Below are positions 37,601 to 52,702 of a DNA stretch of 64,000 nt, piece by piece (positions within the stretch are counted from its first letter, which is position 1; the number at the start of each line of letters is the position of its first letter). A program made the position numbers and the translations under genes. The notes under the pieces are model-generated. The model made no database searches and was not told where the DNA came from. It was given only the letters and a program-made list of their open reading frames with translations. The DNA is from Onchocerca volvulus (Eukaryota; Nematoda; Chromadorea; Rhabditida; Onchocercidae), in contig HG738141.1 in assembly GCA_000499405.2 (NCBI GenBank), positions 147,202-211,201 of the forward strand, written 5' to 3'.

Positions 37601-40256
37601 AAAATAGTAACGATAATAAACAATAAGCACATAATTTTCGCAATTTATTTATTTATTTTTTGATTCAATTTAGTTAATTTTCCAAAAAATGTTTCATTTT
37701 CAAAATTTTTAATTAAATTGTACTTTTCAATTTCGTAATTTTTTGCGAAAATTTAATTATGATGAAAATTGAAAAAAAACTTACAAATCAACAAGGACAT
37801 TATTAAAATTTTCATTATATTATTATTATTTAGCATGATTTTTATCTTGATAATCATTAGATAATTAAGCTGTGTCTATAATTTAAAAGTAAAAGCTCAG
37901 AAATAAAAGAAGAATTTAAGTTTTGAATTTATATGAAGATAAAAGTGGTAGATATTACTATTGGAATTTTTTTTATTTTTGTTATTTCAATGAAAAATTT
38001 AAAAATATCATGTAATTTTATCGACCGCTTTTTTTTTCCTAAGAGTTGTATCGTTATATTTTTTCTTAAACAAAAAATATTTATAATAAAGATTGTTTTA
38101 GATAATAGAATTTGTAGTCCAAATTAGAACTAATTCCAAAAAAAAAAAAAAAAAAAAGAGAATAATAGAATTGTACAAAAATTTTTCAATTTTTCTCAAA
38201 AAAAAAAAAAAAAACGACGAAGAAATGAATGCAATAATATGACAGCGATAATTTTTTTACAATCTTAAAATGCAATTATCTTCACTTTTTTTTTTTTAAG
38301 AAAAAAAAGAAAATGGAAATTTAGTTCTTTGTAAAAATCATTTTTTAATACTTCCAGAAAAAATTATTCAACCAAAAATAATAAGTGTTATGCCATTATG
38401 TTTTTTTTTCATTTCTTCATTGAAACAGTTATTGAATTCGTCGTTTTCCAAATTTTCTTCTTCTTTCGTTTCTCATTTTTCATATTTTAATTAAAAAATA
38501 TTATCAAAAAACGATTAGCACAATTAGCGTTTAATTTATTGTTAGAAAAGGTAATTTTACAAGGACTTTTTTTTTGAAATAAATTATTTTCAGTTATAAA
38601 TGTAGCGAATAATTATAAAAAATAACGGAAATCAAAGAAGGAAAAAAGAAAATAATATTTCTATGAAATAAAAGAAATAAAATTAATAAATATTAATGAA
38701 TTATGGATAACGATTTATTGAATAATGAGCAATAAATTCAAAAAAAAAAAGAGAGAAAATAAAATAATAATAATTCTACGCATGAAACATTTAAAATTAT
38801 ATCATAACTAATTAATTAATTATTAGCCAGTATTAATTAGTGATTAGATAAGCTAAAAGCAATAAATTAGACTGACCAATTAGTCATTAAATAAGAAATA
38901 ATGAAATAATAATGAAGTTATTTTAAAAAAAGGCAATATTGCGACAAAATTTAAAAAAAAAAAAAAAGTTCAATTTGTATCAAATCAGTAAATTTTCATT
39001 TGTATAAATTTTTTCCATTTTTTATTTTGGAAATTCGAAAATTCAAAAATAATCAAGTGGGAAATTTTGCAATAATTTTATTTTTTTCAAAACTTTAATG
39101 ACTTTTCTTTGAAAAGGAAAAATATAAAAAAAAAAAACGAAAATTTTTTGCGACATGCTAAAATGTACGAGAATTTACGCAAATAATTATTGAAACGCAA
39201 AGATGCAATTTATCAATGAACTTTGAACTTTGTTGTTTTTTGGTGAATGAAAAAATAAATAATTGATACTAAAATAAGAAATCAAATTTAATAATGATTT
39301 AAATAAACGAATACATTATTAACGATAATATATAATAATGTTAGCAAATATTGATCTAAAGTATGCGCTTTTTTTTTAAGTAAACAAAAGTATTCAGCAA
39401 AAAATTTTGCTAGTAAAACTAAAAAAAAATGAAAAAAAGAATGAAAATTCATATTTTAGAAATTATTATATTCCCAAAATTGTCTTTAAAACATTAATTA
39501 ATATTAAAAAAATTAATAAATTAAAATTATAAAAAAATTAATTGATTTGTACAATGGAAATATTTTTCTTTTTCTTTGTCACAAATGAAAAATTGGCATT
39601 CGTCTGGAAAATTTAAGCAAACTTTTCAACTTTTCTTTTTTTTTTTTCTTAATAGTTAAGCCAAATGTAAAATATTTGACCACATAAAAATGTAAACAAA
39701 TTGATAGAAATCAATAAATTTATGTAACATTAAATAACATATTATAATCAAATGATTGAATATTGGAAAATTTTAAAATAAAAAAAAAAAAATTTACAAT
39801 TTTTTGAAGTAAAAAAAAAAAAAGAAAAAAGGCAATTCATTGTCAAATATATGAATTGCTTTTTTTTCATTTCAAGCAAGCATTTATCAAAAAGTTATTT
39901 TCAAAAAGAGTGTAAATATTTAATTTGAAAAAAAAAAAAATTGTACGATACACTGAAAGGTATGAAATTTCAATGGCGAAAATGTTTATCTGTCTCTTCG
40001 CAAATTTAAATATAATCATACGAATCTGTAAATATATTTATAATTTGTATATAAATTGAATAAAAAAGCTGTTCTAATAATGGAGTACATTTGAAAATTT
40101 TTTCTTTTTTCAATTTTCTTGCTTTTCTTTTATTTTTTATTTTTTTATTTATTTATTTTTACTATAAATTAACAAAAGCAAAAAGCAAAAGCAAAAAAAA
40201 AACTTTTCTTATCTTATCAAAAATTTTCTGTCAAAAATGAGTGCACAAATTTGAAA

Positions 40257-40290
<34 letters not shown>

Positions 40291-43200
40291 AATAAAAATG
40301 AAAAAAAAAGCAAATATCAAAAAGATTTCAGATATTTTTCAACAATTTATCTATCCCTTATCAATTATTGTTCACATTTTTTTTTGAAAATAATATTTCG
40401 AAATGTATTTATAAATAGCATGAAAATTGATTGAATGATTTATTTTTTCTTTTTTCACTGATTTCTTTCATTTTTTTTTAATTTTACATTTTTTTTTAAA
40501 ATAATTCCATTTTATTTTAGAAGTATTTTTGAGCAATTATTGAAAAAAATTTCTAATTTTTATAAATTATAATTAATTTTTTACTACAAAATTTTCTCAA
40601 AAAAAAAAAAAAAATAGCAAAAAAATGTTACATAATAAATTTATTTTAGTATTAATCCGATATTACATTTTAGTCTTAGCAGATTAGAGATAGAAATAAT
40701 TATAACAGTTATCTTGAAATTACTTAGTACTTATATTAATCATGATAATTAAAATTAATAATTATGATAATAAGTTATTTCTATTTTGTGTTTTCGACAT
40801 GTTTTCGTAACTATAATTCAGCATCTGATATATGTGAGAAATTCATTTTAAAAATCTACTTAAAAATTTAAAAATTTTCGACTTTGATGGATAACTCGTT
40901 TTTTGATCATTACATTTATTGGCTTAGAATTAACTTCGGTAAAAATATATTGGAAATTATAATTAGGAAAAAATTTTTTCCAGTAATTTCTATCATTTAT
41001 TGATTTTTTTTTTGAAAAAGTATGTATTTAAAATAGATATATAAATATAAATAGATAATAGGTAGATGAAATTGCTAAATGTAAAACTTTAAATTAGATG
41101 AATAAAGAACAGTTGGAGGGAAAATTGAAGGATAGCGAGAAAGCTAAAGTTTTTAAGTTTTAAAGTTTTAATCATTTCTAATAATTCAATTGCAGTAAAT
41201 TTCAGTAAAAAATTTGACAATTGTTAAAGATTTTGAAAGAGAAATATACTAAAAAAAATAGGCGAAATGTAGCATTTAGGATTGAAAGAAACTTTAAATT
41301 CAATAAATAGCAAAACTTTCAGACTTCTTTTTTATCTTTTCACTAATTTGCTTCAGTACTATTTTTTGCAAACTTATCCATTATCCAAGAAAAAGAGAGC
41401 AAAGATCAACAAAAATATCATCATTATCATCATTGCAGAGAAGAAGAAGAAGACAATAATTATTTAGAAAACTTCATTTTCAATAATTCAATTGTAGAAA
41501 ATTTTCGATTTAAAATTTCTTTCATTTTCGTCGTCTTATGTTTTCCTTTTTAAAATAAATGAAAATTATCATTTTTTCTCTTTTTTTTTCTTTTTTTTTT
41601 GAATTCATGGAAATTGTAAATTGAATTACTGCTTTAATTGTAAATTGAATTATAATTTTAAATAGAAAACTCTGTTTAAAATATTAATAATTCTATATTT
41701 TGAATGAAAAATAGTGTCATTTTTTCTACATCGCTTAACATTGTACATAATAATTTCTAATTATTTGTGTCATTTTCAATAAATAACAAGAAAGAAAAAA
41801 ATTATTTTTCAGGAAAAAAAAAGCAAATTTTTGTAAATTTTCACTCGATACATTTAATTAATTTTTTACAAAACAAAAGACAATACGTATTTTTTGAAAA
41901 AGAAAAAAAAACATTGAAAAATAAACAGAATTTAATAAATGGCTAATTGCTAAGTTTATTAATAGTCGCTTGTTAATTTAATTAGTCCCTAAATTAGCAC
42001 AAAGAAGATTAAAATAAATTAAATTAATTTGGTGAAAAACTAAAAAAAGAAAAATTAATTTCATTTCCAATTAACATTTTAATATTTCCATTTAAATAAA
42101 TTATTTAATTAATTATTTTCGTCTTATACTAGTAAAAATAAATAAATAAATCAATCAATCAATAAATTTTGACGTTCAATCTGTAAAATATCACAAACAA
42201 AATTGCAATTCGTGCAATGATGACCTATAAACTAGAAAATTTAATTTGCAAAATAATCATGCAATTTTCAATGATATAAAAATAGAAAATTTTAAAATTC
42301 AATAACAAAATAATTATATACTGTAATTATAAAAAGGAAAAAAAATTAACTAGTTCCTCATATTTTTCATATTTGAAATGCATATATACATGTATTATGT
42401 TCATTTAGCCTATTTTCATAGATTACTAATACAAATTCAGGAAATTAAAATAAAAAAAAAAAAAAAAAAAACGAAAAAATTTGTTTGTTATTTTTAAAAT
42501 TAACATTTAATGAGTAATGAATTATTCATGCATTGATGAAATATTTTAAATTTATCAAAAAAAGAAAAAATTGCTGTATCAAGAAAATTTTAAAAAAATA
42601 AAAAAAAATTAAAAAAGGAAAAAATTGATGAAAAATATCTATTCAAAACAAGGAAAGAAAATGATTAACCAATAAAAAGTGCTGGATTTTGCAAAAAATC
42701 TAAGAAATATTATTCTAATCATAATATTTTGTAAGCATTTGAAATGAAATAATCAAAAATTAATTATGACGGTTGATTAAATTGCACATAATTTTGATAT
42801 AAAAAAAAATTCAAATGCTGATGAACTTTATCATCATATTTTGATAAATTAAAATCAGTTAATATATTAGATTAAAATTAAATTTCAGAATTAAATTTGT
42901 AATTAAATATGGTTAATAGTACTTAACAATTATTTTCATCAATTTTGCAACCTAATCGATAATCTTTTTTTTGCATTGCAAATAAAATACAAACATAATA
43001 TAAAAAAATCATTAAAATTTTTAAAAAAATGAACTTTTTTTTTTAACCGTTGAAATTTCTAATAAAAGAAATGTATTTTTGTAATTAATAAATTAAGGAA
43101 TTTGTCGTGAATTTATTAGCAAAATAAATAGCTAAATTTATAATAAAATAAAATGAAATTATTATCAAAAAAAAAAAAAAAAGAAAAAAGAAAAATGCTT

Positions 43201-44132
43201 TAAACAAAGTAAAATAGTAAAATGTTCCTCTTCCTTTTTAACTTTTTTTTTTTTCATTTATTTTTTAAGAAACATTTTGAATAAAGCAAATAAATCTTCT
43301 TTTTTTCGCAATGATTCACTGAGAAAAAAAAAATAGATGAAATAAAAGAAATAATTTTTCGAAATAATCATCTTGGAAGATGATTAAAAAAAAATTTTAA
43401 ATTTAATTTCATAATTTGAGAATTAAATTATTTAACTTTGACGTAAATACAATTTCATAATCCTTATTAGTTAAATTTGCATAAATGATAATTTGACTAA
43501 TTGATAAGCTGATTAATTAGCATATGATATCAATATGAGAATTGGACCAGTTATCACAAATCTAATATTATACTAAAATAAATAAATTATATGTACATGA
43601 TCGAATATAAATTATCATGATTTATCGCTATGATAACGATAATGATATCAAATCAATCGATACGGCAATTCCTTTCGAGATCTATCATCATATGAGATAT
43701 TTAATCAATCAATAAATCAATCGATAAAATATATCACTTGATACGATGGAGTTAAAAAATTTTAATATTTGATTATTTCTATACCATCTTAAGAAATTTT
43801 TCAAATATATTTTGAATATTTTGCAAATCATACTAAAAAATGGCAAATATACTTGAAATTTCACTTAGACAAATTTATTATTAATAAATTTCAATTACGA
43901 TTCACTAATCAACATTAAAATTATGATAGAATGATTAATTTAGCTTTTATTGAAAATCATTATTAATAAATTAAAATTTACTAAAAAGTTTTCAAAAAAA
44001 AAAAAACAAACTTTTTAAATATAAAAATAGAAGTGTAGATAAAAACATGTCAATATTTTAAATTCTTTAAATTAGATAAATTTATTTTTCAAACATTATA
44101 TTTGAAAAATGAAAAAATGAAAACATTTTTCA
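34611..44132. other. Long AT-rich stretch, no gene seen
   Basis: 9.5 kb of very AT-rich DNA between the Helitron relic and the last exon of the propeller gene. It includes a 30-nt A run at 40258-40287, many shorter runs, and the small CpG-containing repeat at 37338-37412. Open frames such as 36112-36360, 37933-38127 and 41282-41467 are low-complexity and were not called. Further 3' exons of the propeller gene here cannot be excluded. Confidence 0.45.
37338..37412 (+). repeat. Two tandem 28-nt units rich in ACG
   Basis: acgtctaatatatacgcacacgc is followed 28 nt later by acgtctaatacgtacgtacacgc. It is a small CpG-rich island in otherwise AT-rich DNA; function unknown. Confidence 0.7.
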
Positions 44133-47100
44133 TTAAATTTTTTTTTTTTTTTTTGTAAAAAAAATTTGTTCACCATATTGCTTGCCGCCGTTTTGTTGAT
44201 TGTTGTTTGCTTTAATTGTTGTTTTTATTGATGGTGATAATCCTGATGATGGTGCTGATGATGTTGATAATGGTGATAACAACTGTATTTGTTGATTCTT
44301 CTGAGCTAATTTTGTTGTTGTTGTTGTTGTTATTGTTGTTGTTGATGATGATGATGGTGATGATGATGATGATGATGATGGGTGTGAATTTTTTTTAACC
44401 TGAAATTTTGAAAAATAATTTTTATGATTAACAATTTATGATTTCATCATTTGTTTTTTTTCTTCATTACGACTTTTACGTATAACTTTTCAACGTATTT
44501 TCACGTATTAACGAGATATTACAATTTTTTTTACGTCTTTTTGTATGCATTGAACACGTTTACGTGTGCGATCAATTTTTGTACTGAATATATTTGAAAT
44601 TACATTTAAGCAATTTTAAATTGAAATATTTCATAGTTATAGTATAATGTTCTAAATGTATATTTCACGTTCCGGATTATTTCACGCTTAATTACTAAGT
44701 AAATTAAAATTAATTAATATGATTAAAATTCATACCAATTTCAAAAAAGGCCTCACGTAAAGACGTGTTCAACGTATATAATTAAGAAATATTATGAAAC
44801 GGATATTTATGAAAGAAAAATAAAAATATATTCTCAGCTTTATTAAATTATTATATATTTTTGAATCTATTTCTATTTTTGACATAATAATGACAATAAG
44901 AATGAATAAATTTCGATAAATTAGTTTGATAATCAAATACACGTATTCATACACGTTTATTACATTTGCACGTAGTCGTCATACGTGTTCGTATATCATT
45001 TATAATTACGCGTGAAAACTTAACCGTAATTAAACGTGATGATCATTTGCATAGAATTATTACAGCGGTATATAAAACGTATAATTTATAAAATTCCGTT
45101 AAAAAAAAAAAAAAAAACTGATATATTATAAGATAAGTAATCTAGAAATGGTAATTATCATCGTTTGAAGTAATTCAATGATAAAAAAATAATAAAATAT
45201 CGATCGACGAAAATTGAAAAAAAAAAAAAGAAACGAAAGGCGTGGTGCCTAGAAAATTATTCATCATTCTGATTGATTATTTTGATCAAAAAATGAACTT
45301 ATATTTAAGTTTGCAAAAATAATATAAATGCATTTTCTTCCTGTGAAATATTAACCGAAAAAAAAAGAAAAAATTAGATTTTTAAGATAAAGATTTATTG
45401 ATTAATTTGTTTAACTTACAATATAAAGTAATAGTGCAAATTACTTAATTAAATTTTAAATATATAGCGAATTGATAATTTCTAAATCGAATTTCGAATT
45501 ATTCTTGAATTGCTTTTTTGAAAAATTAAATTTCGAACATATTTTAAATTGACATTTTTGAATCAAATAAAAAAAAAATGACATAACTAACGAAGTTTTT
45601 AAGGCATTATTATTTTTAAGTATTCAAGTATTGTAGTACTAGAATTTTGATATAATATGAATTAAATGATGGAAATTTTTGCAATTAATAATCCATCAAT
45701 GAATGAAAAATTTTAAATTAATTGAAAAGATAGAATAACTGCGAATGTTTACTAAAATTATTCGCATTAATTTAATTTGCTATTTCCCTATTTTTCCTCG
45801 TTGAATAAATCGTTGAAAATAAAAGAAGAAAAATAAAATATATATCAATTATCAGTTATCAATTATCAATTATTATCCGAATGATAATGAATACTCGAAA
45901 TCACAATTTTCTGATATATCAACACAATCTAACGTATCAAACATTAATTATTACCGTAAAATACTCTTATTTACTTTGCGAAAATAAAAAATTCTATTAT
46001 TTATCCCAATAATATTACTACGCAAAAAAAAATTTCTTAATGAAATGAAATAAAATTAAATAAATAAAATAGTATGGAATAAAAATTAAGAATGATTAAT
46101 TCCGAAAAATTCAATCCACTAGTTCAATACTTCAATAAAAATAATAAATAGAAATTAAATAATTCAATAATGAAAATTCAATACTCATTTTGCTGACATA
46201 AATTTGCTTTCTGTTGACATTTAAAATTTTCATAAACTTTATAATAATATTTTTAGGATTTAGCAAATTTAATCAAAATATCAATTATATGAAAAAAATT
46301 TGATTTGAAATTAAAAAGTAAAAAATTTTTCTTTAATTTTTTTTTTTTTGAATTAAAATTATTCTATATTGAAAATGCTGTCTGTTTCTGAAAGCATTTG
46401 ATGAATTGTTTACATATTTGAAAAAATATTTTAAATCATCAATCACCGAAACAATTTAAAAGTATGAAATGATAATAATGTTACTGATAACGGCTATCAT
46501 CTTATCATTTCTCTCTTATTTTTCATATTTACGTCTTTAAAACTATTCAAATGATCGGAAAATTTTTTGCTTTAAAGAAATTTAACTATTTCAGCTGATA
46601 TCTGATTATTCCATAGTTGATCCTTGGAAACTATCATATTCAAATCATTTCAAATAATCGATAAATCTTTTGTCTTACAAAAATTTAATCATTTCAAATG
46701 ATATTCATTTTTAAATTTAACAAAAATAATAAAATTAAGAAATGAAAGAAAAAATTTTTTTAAAGTAATAATTATAAATAAGTTTATTTAAAAAAAAAAA
46801 AAAAAACTGAACATTTTAGCAATGATACGCTAAATATTACTATTTCACGTATTATTGTCGTATTACTACGCCGTATTGAAATTACTAAGAAAATTTTAAA
46901 AAGGAAATGATGTAATTAAGTAATCATTGAAATTAAATAACTGAAAAATATAATTTTTTTCAACATTAATTTTCTTTTAAATTCTTTTATGAAAAATACA
47001 AAAATTAAAATTAAGCAGAAAAACTTAAATTAACAGCGAAATTTAGGCTTAAAATAATGCAGCACCAAGAAAAAAAAGCAATTTAAAAGTTTATTGTAAT

Positions 47101-50100
47101 TTTGCCATGAAAAAAAAAAGCTTTCACTATAAATAATTAAAATTTAATTAACTGGAATTGTAATTTGCCCATATTATGAATTAAATTAAATTAAATACAT
47201 TAAATTGATTTAAAAAAATCATATTCAAAAAAGGAATCTTTTTAATTTTATATAACAAAAATAGGACATGATTTAAATAATTATTTAAAAAAAAAAAAAA
47301 AAAACGAAAGAGAGAAAATTGGCAGAAATTTGGAAAAAAAAATTATTTAAATTATCAAAATTTTTTCGCGAGCTAGAAAAATAGGACAAAAATATTTTCG
47401 TTACATTATTTATATTCATTCACAATTTTTTCTTTTTTCATCGAAAATCGCGATATTTATAATCGCAATTTTATTTTTTCCATCAAAAATAAAATCACAA
47501 AATTACAGAAATCATAATTTAATTAATTAAATAATTCGTCCATTCATCCTAATTATTCATTCGTTCCTTTATTCTTCATTTATCAAATTCATTTTTTATA
47601 TGTAAGAAATTGAAAAATTTTATATTTTTCAAATTTGTAATAAAACAAACTATTTTTTTTCTTTCCGTTAGCTATTAGAAAAAGTTTGCATCGAAAATGA
47701 TAACTTTTTTTCTTTTTTTTTTTTTTGAAAAAAAATTATTTCTTGAGTAAAATAGAGAAAATTTGACAAAATTAGCATTTTGGTTTGAAATGTCAACATT
47801 GAATTTCTCAAAATATTAAAAGGAAATATCGATGAAATGAGAAAACTTCGAGAATTGTGATTCCTTCATCAATAAAATGATTTTAATTCAAATATTTCAC
47901 TAATATGAAGAAGAAAAATTTGATAAAATAATATTTCAATTTCAGGTTCGAGAAAGTTGACCTGAAAATACGTTTGAAATGAAAATTATCAAAAATACCA
48001 AGAGGTAAAGATAGCTAAAATAATAAAGCTAAAACCGTTTTACAGAAAATAATAGCGCAAATGAAATAATAGAAGAAACATGTGTTGTATGAAAATTTGC
48101 GAATTTTTTTTAAAATAATAAAATAAAATTTAAAAAATGAACCCATAAGAAATGATTATTAGAAAAATAAAAAGAATGCAATTTTTTGTGCCTAAATTTC
48201 ACAATTTGGAAAAATAAAAGAAAGCAAAGGGGAAGAAGGAAGAAACGAAAAGATGAAAAATTTTAATGAAGAAAGGAATGATTTTTGAAAAGAATGAAAA
48301 GAAAAAATTAGACGAAACGAAAAGATTTTGAAAAATTATCCAAATTTCTCTACAATTTTTTGTAATTCCAGAAAAATAAAAACATTTAACTACTCTTCAA
48401 CAACTTTTTTTTTTTTTCCAATTATTTCATTAGATATGGCAAAAAAAAAAAAAAAATTCTTTCTAATGGTTTTATTTTAGAAATAAACAGGAAATGAATG
48501 AAAATATTTAAAAAAAAAAAAACAAGAAAAAGAAAAAAAGGAAAAAATTATGAATAAAGAAATGGAAAGATAAATCATCGATAAAACCAAATGTGTCATT
48601 TTTATATTTTTTTTAAAAAAATTTTAAAAATATACCATAAAATTTTATTTTTTTAAATTTAAATTAAAATCATTGTCAATCAATTTTTAACGTTTAATGT
48701 AGGAAAATATTAGTGATAACAATAATTGGAAATTGATTGGTGAAGAATTAGTTTGAAAAAATTTTTTTTATTTTATATTTCATTTCATTTTTTTTTAAGA
48801 AATTGATTTTTATCAAACTAAAATTTTATGATAATAACAAAAACAATTCAATTTCTGCTCATTGTTATTGTTTACAATAAACAATACTGATTATTAGTAC
48901 CTAAAATGAGGAATTCGTGAAGCAACTGATTAATGATAAGATGATGATAAGGTGATATTATAGGCTTGATAACAGTATCAAACCTGAATGATAACGATAA
49001 CACTTATCAAATCGCAATGTGAGAGAAAATAAAAAATCAAAAAACAAAAATTAAATTCAAATCTTAATCAATTTCTTGTGTTTAATTATAAAATCTATTA
49101 AGAAAATGAAAATTTTCTAATAACATTGCAAATCTTAACCAAAGATATTCAATCAAATAATCTTTTTTCCTTCAAATTTCTTAAATTTTCGAATTTTAAA
49201 AATTAATTGTCACATTTTTGCTTAAATTTCGCAAAATCCAACGCAAAAAATATATGATAAATACGATTTTAAAGTGATGATTTGGCGATAAAAAATAAAA
49301 ATGAATGATAGAGAATTTTACGATTTATAGTACTAAATAAACGAAAATATCTGTCTGCTTTGTAAATGTTTATTTATTCGAAATCTGGCATAATATTTGT
49401 TTATCGAAAATCTGAATTGAATATTTTTTTACTCGAAATAGCACGTGAATATTTGAATTTATTCAAAAAACTAATGTTAATATTAATTTCATTCGAAATC
49501 TGAATATTCGTAATCCAATGTAAGTAAATGTTTACTTGAAATCTAACATAAAGTTTGGCTTTATTCAAAATCCTTACAACATGAAAAAAATTTGAATTTA
49601 AAAATAGAAAAAAAAATTCAAACTTAAAGAGACTTTTTTTTTTCATTCTCTCTTGCATTTAAACTTTAGTTTCAATCCATCAAAAAAGTTGAAATTCCTT
49701 TATTTCTCTCCATTATTCCTAGTTTACCTTCTTTTTTTTTTTTTTTTTTTCATTTCTTATAAGTAATTCGGTAAACGAAATGAATTAATTTTTATAGAAT
49801 TTTCGTGAAAAAAAAAGTCTACAACAGAAATTTTAATTTTCCAGAAATTCACCATTTATTTGCTTATTTTTGTAATCAATAAGAAGAAAAGAAAAAAAAA
49901 AAACTAAATAATTTGTAAATTACAGTAAGTAATAAAATTGTTGACAATACTGCAATCATTGAAATCAAAAAAATATTTTAAAGCAAAAATATAAAAAAAT
50001 CGATAATAGGTGGCAATAATAGGGACAAAAATCGATCGATATTAAGTGATAATAGGGTGACAGAAATCGAAAATCGGTGACAAAAGTTCAAAACAAATTA

Positions 50101-52669
50101 CGAAAAAAAAATTGTCAATAATGTCAATAATTTCCCATTTTTTTTTTTTTTTTTTGAATGAAGCTGATGTTATCGGTACTAGTTATATGAAAAACGAGAA
50201 AATTTTACATCTTCAGAATTTTATCTTGTTTTGTTTTTTTTTTTTCAAATTTCACAAACATAATTGAATATAAAAATTATTTTAAATTCAAGAATTAGAA
50301 ATTGATCGTAAAAACAACTTTACTTTTATAACCAAGTTTTTTTTTTAATCAAATTATTCTAAATTTTTTCAAAATTAATGAAAAATAGAAGAGTAAAACG
50401 AAAAAAGAGATCGAGATAAATTTTCGTAAATATCGATTATCGATTATTTTTTCTTGGCTTATTAATTAATTGATGTCGTTTTGAAGAAAGATTTCTTAAA
50501 GAAGTAAAACACCAAAAAATAAAAATACAACTTTTCGATCATGGAAAAAATATATTTCAAGAATTTCTGCAAAAAAAAACAACTTAAAATGTTGCTTCAT
50601 ACAAAAGCTGAAATTCTTCATTAATCTAATTATTACAAATTAAGCCGTCCGTTAATTTTTGCTTTGAAATCCATGATTTGAACTTTTCAGCTTAATATGA
50701 AAATTAACTTTGGTTAGTTAAACTAAGAAGAGAAAAAATTCATTTGAATTTGAAAATTGAAAAAATTCTTATAGATTTGAAATAAATTTAAAACGACATT
50801 CCAATATGGCATGTTGGCATACTAAATTAGGTATTAGGTAGATTAAACCTACCTGAATTAGATAAATGAATCATCAATAATTTTAAGTTTGAAATGAAAA
50901 TTAATTTTGGCTAGGATAAGTTTAAATTAAACCAAAAAAAATAATTTGGTAATTCTATGCATGATTTCTAATTTCCAAAAATAACATCGTTAAGCTGCGG
51001 CAAAAATATTGATGCTAACATGATATGATTGTATAATTCCTAATAAATTTTACTATTTGGAAATTAATTATACTAAAAAAAAAAATTCAATTAAGTAAAT
51101 GAAAATTAAAGCTAAAATCATTTTTTCAAAAAATAAAAAAAAAAAACGAAGAAAACTGCTCATTAAATTATGAAAAAAATTTTTCCGAGAATAAAAAATT
51201 TAATTAAATTTGATTTAATTTTAAAAATTATGACTTTTCTACAGATATTGAAAAAAGTATAAAAAGAAAGTTATGATAAGATGTAAATTAAGAAATATTT
51301 GAAATTGAAGGAAATGCAATTTTATAATTGTTAACAGTAATAGTATAAGATATTTTTATAATTACGAAAGTTTAAGTAAGTATAAAAAAAGCAAAGCAAA
51401 GTAAAGCAAAGAAGTAAGTAATTAAGCAAATAAACAAAAAGATTAAAAAATAGAAAATAAAAAAAATAAAAAATAAAAAATTTGATAAACAAATAAAAAT
51501 GGTTAAACAAAGCAAATTACTGATAGAAAAAGAAAAAATTCATTTTGTAATATATTTATGAAATATATAATTTAAATTATATATTTCAAATTTAAATTAA
51601 AGTTTAATTTACGCTTACCTTATCACGATTATATTTCCTGATATAGCGAAGTGATGGCGGAAGGCATCCAGAAAACGCTGTTGATTCTACACGTACGTTA
51701 CCATTACACGTACTATGTTGTACTTCAATCGTACTTACGGAACGTTTCGATGATTTCGTGCTTTTTCGATCTCGATCAATCAAACTTGCTCGATACATAC
51801 TATCAGTTGGTTCATATGACTAAAATAATGATATAGAAATTAAATTTAAAAAAAAAAAAAATTGAGTTATTGATTTTTTTGACTGATTTTTTCCTAATTG
51901 ATTTTTTTTTTTTTTTAAATAGAGTAATAAAAACAGTGATAATAGTGCCCAAAAAAGGATTATTACATTTTATTTAAAAAAAAAATTGGACATTTTTTTT
52001 TCATTGAATAAATAAATGAAAAACTTTTAAATTTATCACTTCATTTATTTTTATTTTTGTTTAATTTCTTAAGAAAATAATCACCAAAATTATATTTTAA
52101 TTTTTTGCCATTTTTTTATAAAAAAAAAATTTGAAATTTAAAAAGATAAAAAAAAAAAAAAAAATGAGAACCATAATACAATCTTGTGTTGTACTTAATT
52201 GATATAAATGAACTTTTTCTTGACATTTATTACGCCCACATTCACCATGTAAATATGCTAATTCTTCGTTGTTAGCTTTTTGAAAATTAACTAAACCAAT
52301 TGGAAAATGATGATTTAAAATTAGTTGTAATCGATGCCATGTCATTGTTCTAAACAAAAAAAAATTTATGATTTAATTTTTTTTGAAATTTTCTTCAAAA
52401 AAAAATAAGAAAATGAAAAAAGCAATATTTTTTTTTGTAGTAATTTAAATTCATTATATAGGATTCAAAAGAAAACATAAATATGATATTGCTAGAAAAA
52501 TAACAAATTAATTTATTAAAGTTATACGAATTTTAGAATTAATTTTTGTCTTTTATCATTTATAAAATTAGTCGATTTTTTTGTTTTCTTCATTATTTTC
52601 ATTTTTAGATGGCAATCATTTCCTATAATATTAATAAATTAGATCAATTTTTTTATTATCAATTGATTG

Positions 52670-52702
<33 letters not shown>

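Noticed and set aside
44216..44398. 60-codon plus frame with Leu and Met runs
   Set aside because: Shadow of the Ser/Thr triplet repeats coded on minus.
30521..51619. One gene fusing the propeller and RING exons
   Set aside because: Joining the donor at 51618 (phase 0) to the acceptor at 30541 reads out of frame and stops after 13 codons; the RING gene has its own ATG after an acceptor.
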